Below, piece by piece: positions 61,959 through 64,000 of a stretch of DNA of 64,000 nt; the stretch's first letter is position 1, and each line of letters starts with the position of its first letter. The DNA lies in assembly GCF_022410465.1 (NCBI RefSeq), contig NZ_JAJSON010000005.1:39130-103129 (forward strand), in the 5' to 3' direction. The notes below the pieces were generated by a model. That model did no database searches. It was not told where the DNA came from and saw only the letters and a list, made by a program, of their open reading frames with translations. Made by a program: the position numbers and the translations under genes. This DNA is from Christiangramia crocea. GTDB lineage: Bacteria; Bacteroidota; Bacteroidia; Flavobacteriales; Flavobacteriaceae.

Positions 61959-63515
61959 ATGAAAGTTAGAGATATTTTAAAAAATTTACTGATAGTCATC
62001 ACAATTGGGGCTACAGTTGCCGCTTGTGATTATGATAAAGAGCTCATAGAGGAATTGCCAGTAGAAAGAGAATTCGCCCCTGTTAATTTATCCGCCTTTG
62101 TTCGAAATCAGGTGAATGTAGAACTGAACTGGACAGTGAACGAGAATGCTAATAGTTATATAGTAGAATTCGCTGCCGATTCTTTGCAGTTCAATAATAT
62201 TGTAAAAACTGTGGAGGTGAATCCCGATGAACTGCCTGTTCTGGTTCCGCTAGACAGTGAAACCCTGTATTCAATCAGGGTAAAAGCGATTAGTGACCGA
62301 GGTCTGGACGATTCCTCATGGGCGGTAACCACAGCCAGAACCCTGACCGAGCAACTGTTTCTTGAAATCCAGGATGGAGATATTCTGGCAAAAGAGGCTA
62401 CATTAAGGTGGGTGCCAGATAGTGAGGTTACCGAAATCACTTTGAGCCCGGGAGATATTAGCTACACTATTACAGCTGAAGACATAGCTAGCGGAGTAGC
62501 GACAATTTCGGGTCTCGAATCGGAAACAGAATATACTGCTACCCTTCTTAACGGAAATACTATTAGAGGCGTGAAGACCTTTACAACTGGAATCGACATA
62601 GGAGGCGGGAAACTGGTTACTCCAGAGGATGATCTATTGCAAATGATTGCCGATGGAGTTTCAGGAGACGTATTCGTATTGGAACCGGGGGATTATACAA
62701 GCCAGACCGGTACCATAACCCTCGATAAATCTATTACCATTCAGGGATTAAGAAGTTTTGATAAACCTCTATTGCAAGTCAACTTCGAACTTGTTGCTGG
62801 TGCTGAGGACGTTGAATTGATCGACCTTAATTTACAGGGTCTTGGGGAAGGTTCAGAAGATCTATCAGATGTGGTAAGGTATACTGGACCCGGTAATTAC
62901 AATTCTCTATTGATTAGAGGATCTGAAATACATAATTATTCACGTTCCTTCATTGCAGGAAATGAGACAGATGCCATCCTTCAAAATTTGACCGTAGAGA
63001 ACTCTATTGTATACGACGTCTTTACAAGTGGTGGTGATTTCATCGATTTCAGGAATTCAGATGTACTGAATGTTACCCTAATGAACAGTACGTTCTATAA
63101 TTGTGCCCCAGGAAGGGACTTTATCAGGATGGATGCAAGCGGTACCTCAAATGATTCAGGTGTAACGGCTAATATCCTTTTAGATGGTCTTACCATAAAT
63201 GCCTGTTCCAATTCTGATAGCAGAAGGATACTCTATGTTCGATTTGTGTCGAATGACGTGACCGTACGTAATACAATAATTTCGAATACAGAGTCTGAAG
63301 GTTATGCCGACAGGGAGGGAATTGATGAATCCCCAACTTTCAGTAATAACAATTACTGGAACGCACCTGGATTCACCAATGATTCTCAATATATTTTTGA
63401 TAGCAGCAATCCATTCACTCAGGATCCTGGTTATGTTGATCCTGCAAATGGAGATTTTACGCTAACAAATCAAACTCTAATTGATAACAACGTGGGAGAT
63501 CCACGATGGAGATAA
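61959..63515 (+). CDS. Beta-helix lipoprotein with fibronectin-like modules (DUF5123/DUF4957-like)
   Basis: A 518-residue lipoprotein (signal ending GATVAACDYD). Two fibronectin type III-like modules occupy about 40-215 (VELNWTVNENANSYIVEFA, TTARTL). A right-handed beta-helix covers about 220-518, with IADGVSGDVFVLEPGDYTS, NSIVYDVFTSGGDF, MNSTFYNCAPGRDFIRMDA and TFSNNNYWNAPGF. Such proteins are frequent in Bacteroidetes loci for pectin and related acidic glycans, as binding proteins or lyase-like proteins. No lyase residues can be assigned by eye. A strong terminator follows. Confidence 0.85.
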   Translation: MKVRDILKNLLIVITIGATVAACDYDKELIEELPVEREFAPVNLSAFVRNQVNVELNWTVNENANSYIVEFAADSLQFNNIVKTVEVNPDELPVLVPLDSETLYSIRVKAISDRGLDDSSWAVTTARTLTEQLFLEIQDGDILAKEATLRWVPDSEVTEITLSPGDISYTITAEDIASGVATISGLESETEYTATLLNGNTIRGVKTFTTGIDIGGGKLVTPEDDLLQMIADGVSGDVFVLEPGDYTSQTGTITLDKSITIQGLRSFDKPLLQVNFELVAGAEDVELIDLNLQGLGEGSEDLSDVVRYTGPGNYNSLLIRGSEIHNYSRSFIAGNETDAILQNLTVENSIVYDVFTSGGDFIDFRNSDVLNVTLMNSTFYNCAPGRDFIRMDASGTSNDSGVTANILLDGLTINACSNSDSRRILYVRFVSNDVTVRNTIISNTESEGYADREGIDESPTFSNNNYWNAPGFTNDSQYIFDSSNPFTQDPGYVDPANGDFTLTNQTLIDNNVGDPRWR

Positions 63516-63541
63516 AATTATGCTAGGTGAATTTTAAATAT

Positions 63542-63580
63542 AAAAGGGGTATGCGTCTTCACGATGCATACCCTTTTTTA
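63542..63580 (+). terminator. Terminator of the susC operon
   Basis: GGGTATGC (63547-63554) pairs with GCATACCC (63566-63573), followed by six T and then ATTT. It lies 27 bp after the lipoprotein stop, so the next gene has its own promoter. Confidence 0.9.
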
Positions 63581-63730
63581 TTTCTGTGATCAACCAGCAT
63601 CAGAAACTTACCATAATTCAATCTGGATTATGACCTGGGGCTTTTGGGCCGAATAATTACAATTTGTTTAAAATTTAAAACAATTCAGAAACCAGGATAG
63701 GAAACATTTTAAACTTAAATCTTTTATTGA

Positions 63731-64000
63731 ATGATGAAACGATTACACTTACTATACCTCTTCCTCATAATTGGGGGCTTAATGGGGTATTCTCAGGAAT
63801 CCACAGATCTTCCAGATGTCTGGGACTTTGGAGCCACTCAGCTGGACGAATCCCAGTATGACAATCAATTATCCGTAGAAGTTATCAATTCATGGTATGA
63901 TGAATCGATCACTCCAGGAACTAGCGGTCATACCCTGCCAGATTTCACGGCAGGTGATTTGAGCTTCACTGGTGGCGGAAGTGACCGTCTTAGAACGAGC
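63731..64000 (+). CDS. Start of a secreted protein, probably glycan-active (partial)
   Basis: ATG at 63731 or 63734 opens a frame that runs off the window after 90 residues. A signal peptide (LHLLYLFLIIGGLMGYSQE) is followed by LPDVWDFGATQLDESQYDN and INSWYDESITPGTSGHTLPD. The VWDFG-start is seen in large secreted proteins of pectin-type loci, including pectate lyase-related ones (recalled, not searched). The enzyme class cannot be settled from this part. Confidence 0.75.
   Translation, partial: MMKRLHLLYLFLIIGGLMGYSQESTDLPDVWDFGATQLDESQYDNQLSVEVINSWYDESITPGTSGHTLPDFTAGDLSFTGGGSDRLRTS

Overview
The window looks like chromosome of a marine flavobacterium (Bacteroidota, Flavobacteriia; the gene set and protein style resemble Gramella/Christiangramia, but this is judged by eye). 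The grounds are TAnnTTTG-type promoters, type IX secretion C-terminal domains, a SusC/SusD pair, YaiO and TolC/HlyD envelope genes, and moderate AT richness.

Layout. 1-3029: end of an upstream gene, coaE and a two-component pair. 3240-8111: a giant secreted HYR-repeat protein. 8101-15343 (minus): housekeeping genes (miaA, a K+ channel-like protein, a DEDDh exonuclease/GIY-YIG fusion, a YggS-type PLP protein, a DUF1015 protein, 3-hydroxybutyryl-CoA dehydrogenase, a Gfo/Idh/MocA oxidoreductase) with two dispersed-type inverted repeats between them. 15469-20272: pcm, an M28 peptidase, a GDSL hydrolase, tRNA-Ser(UGA), a DUF1080 protein, and a thiamine pyrophosphate riboswitch-like element with its own terminator and no downstream gene. 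20286-25366 (minus): a tetR-ABC-hlyD-tolC export operon whose ATPase has lost most catalytic motifs. 25732-29282: a SerB-SerA fusion and GapN. 29441-30019: a possible small RNA and wrecked remains of uxuB-uxuA hexuronate genes. 30256-34344: a degenerate receiver, a HEAT protein, a processive glycosyltransferase and YaiO, probably an exopolysaccharide unit.

The most coherent system is 34620-51945. On the minus strand korA-korB runs into nuoABCDHIJKLMN and a small unknown gene; nuoE, nuoF and nuoG are absent. Divergently, fdx and nifJ encode a 2[4Fe-4S] ferredoxin and pyruvate:ferredoxin oxidoreductase. The inference is that 2-oxoglutarate and pyruvate are oxidised with ferredoxin, which feeds an 11-subunit complex I directly. 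The divergent promoter carries two nearly identical 18-bp palindromes (TATGA-N6-TCATA), each exactly 20 bp upstream of a TAAATTT(G/A) -7 box, which suggests joint control by one dimeric regulator.

52058-56160: a small HEPN-like protein, nadB-nadA and an aldo/keto reductase. From 56225: tRNA-Pro(GGG) and then a polysaccharide utilisation locus (SusC, SusD, a beta-helix lipoprotein, and the start of a secreted protein cut by the window end), with two LacI-type operators upstream. A pectin or uronate substrate is plausible but not proved.
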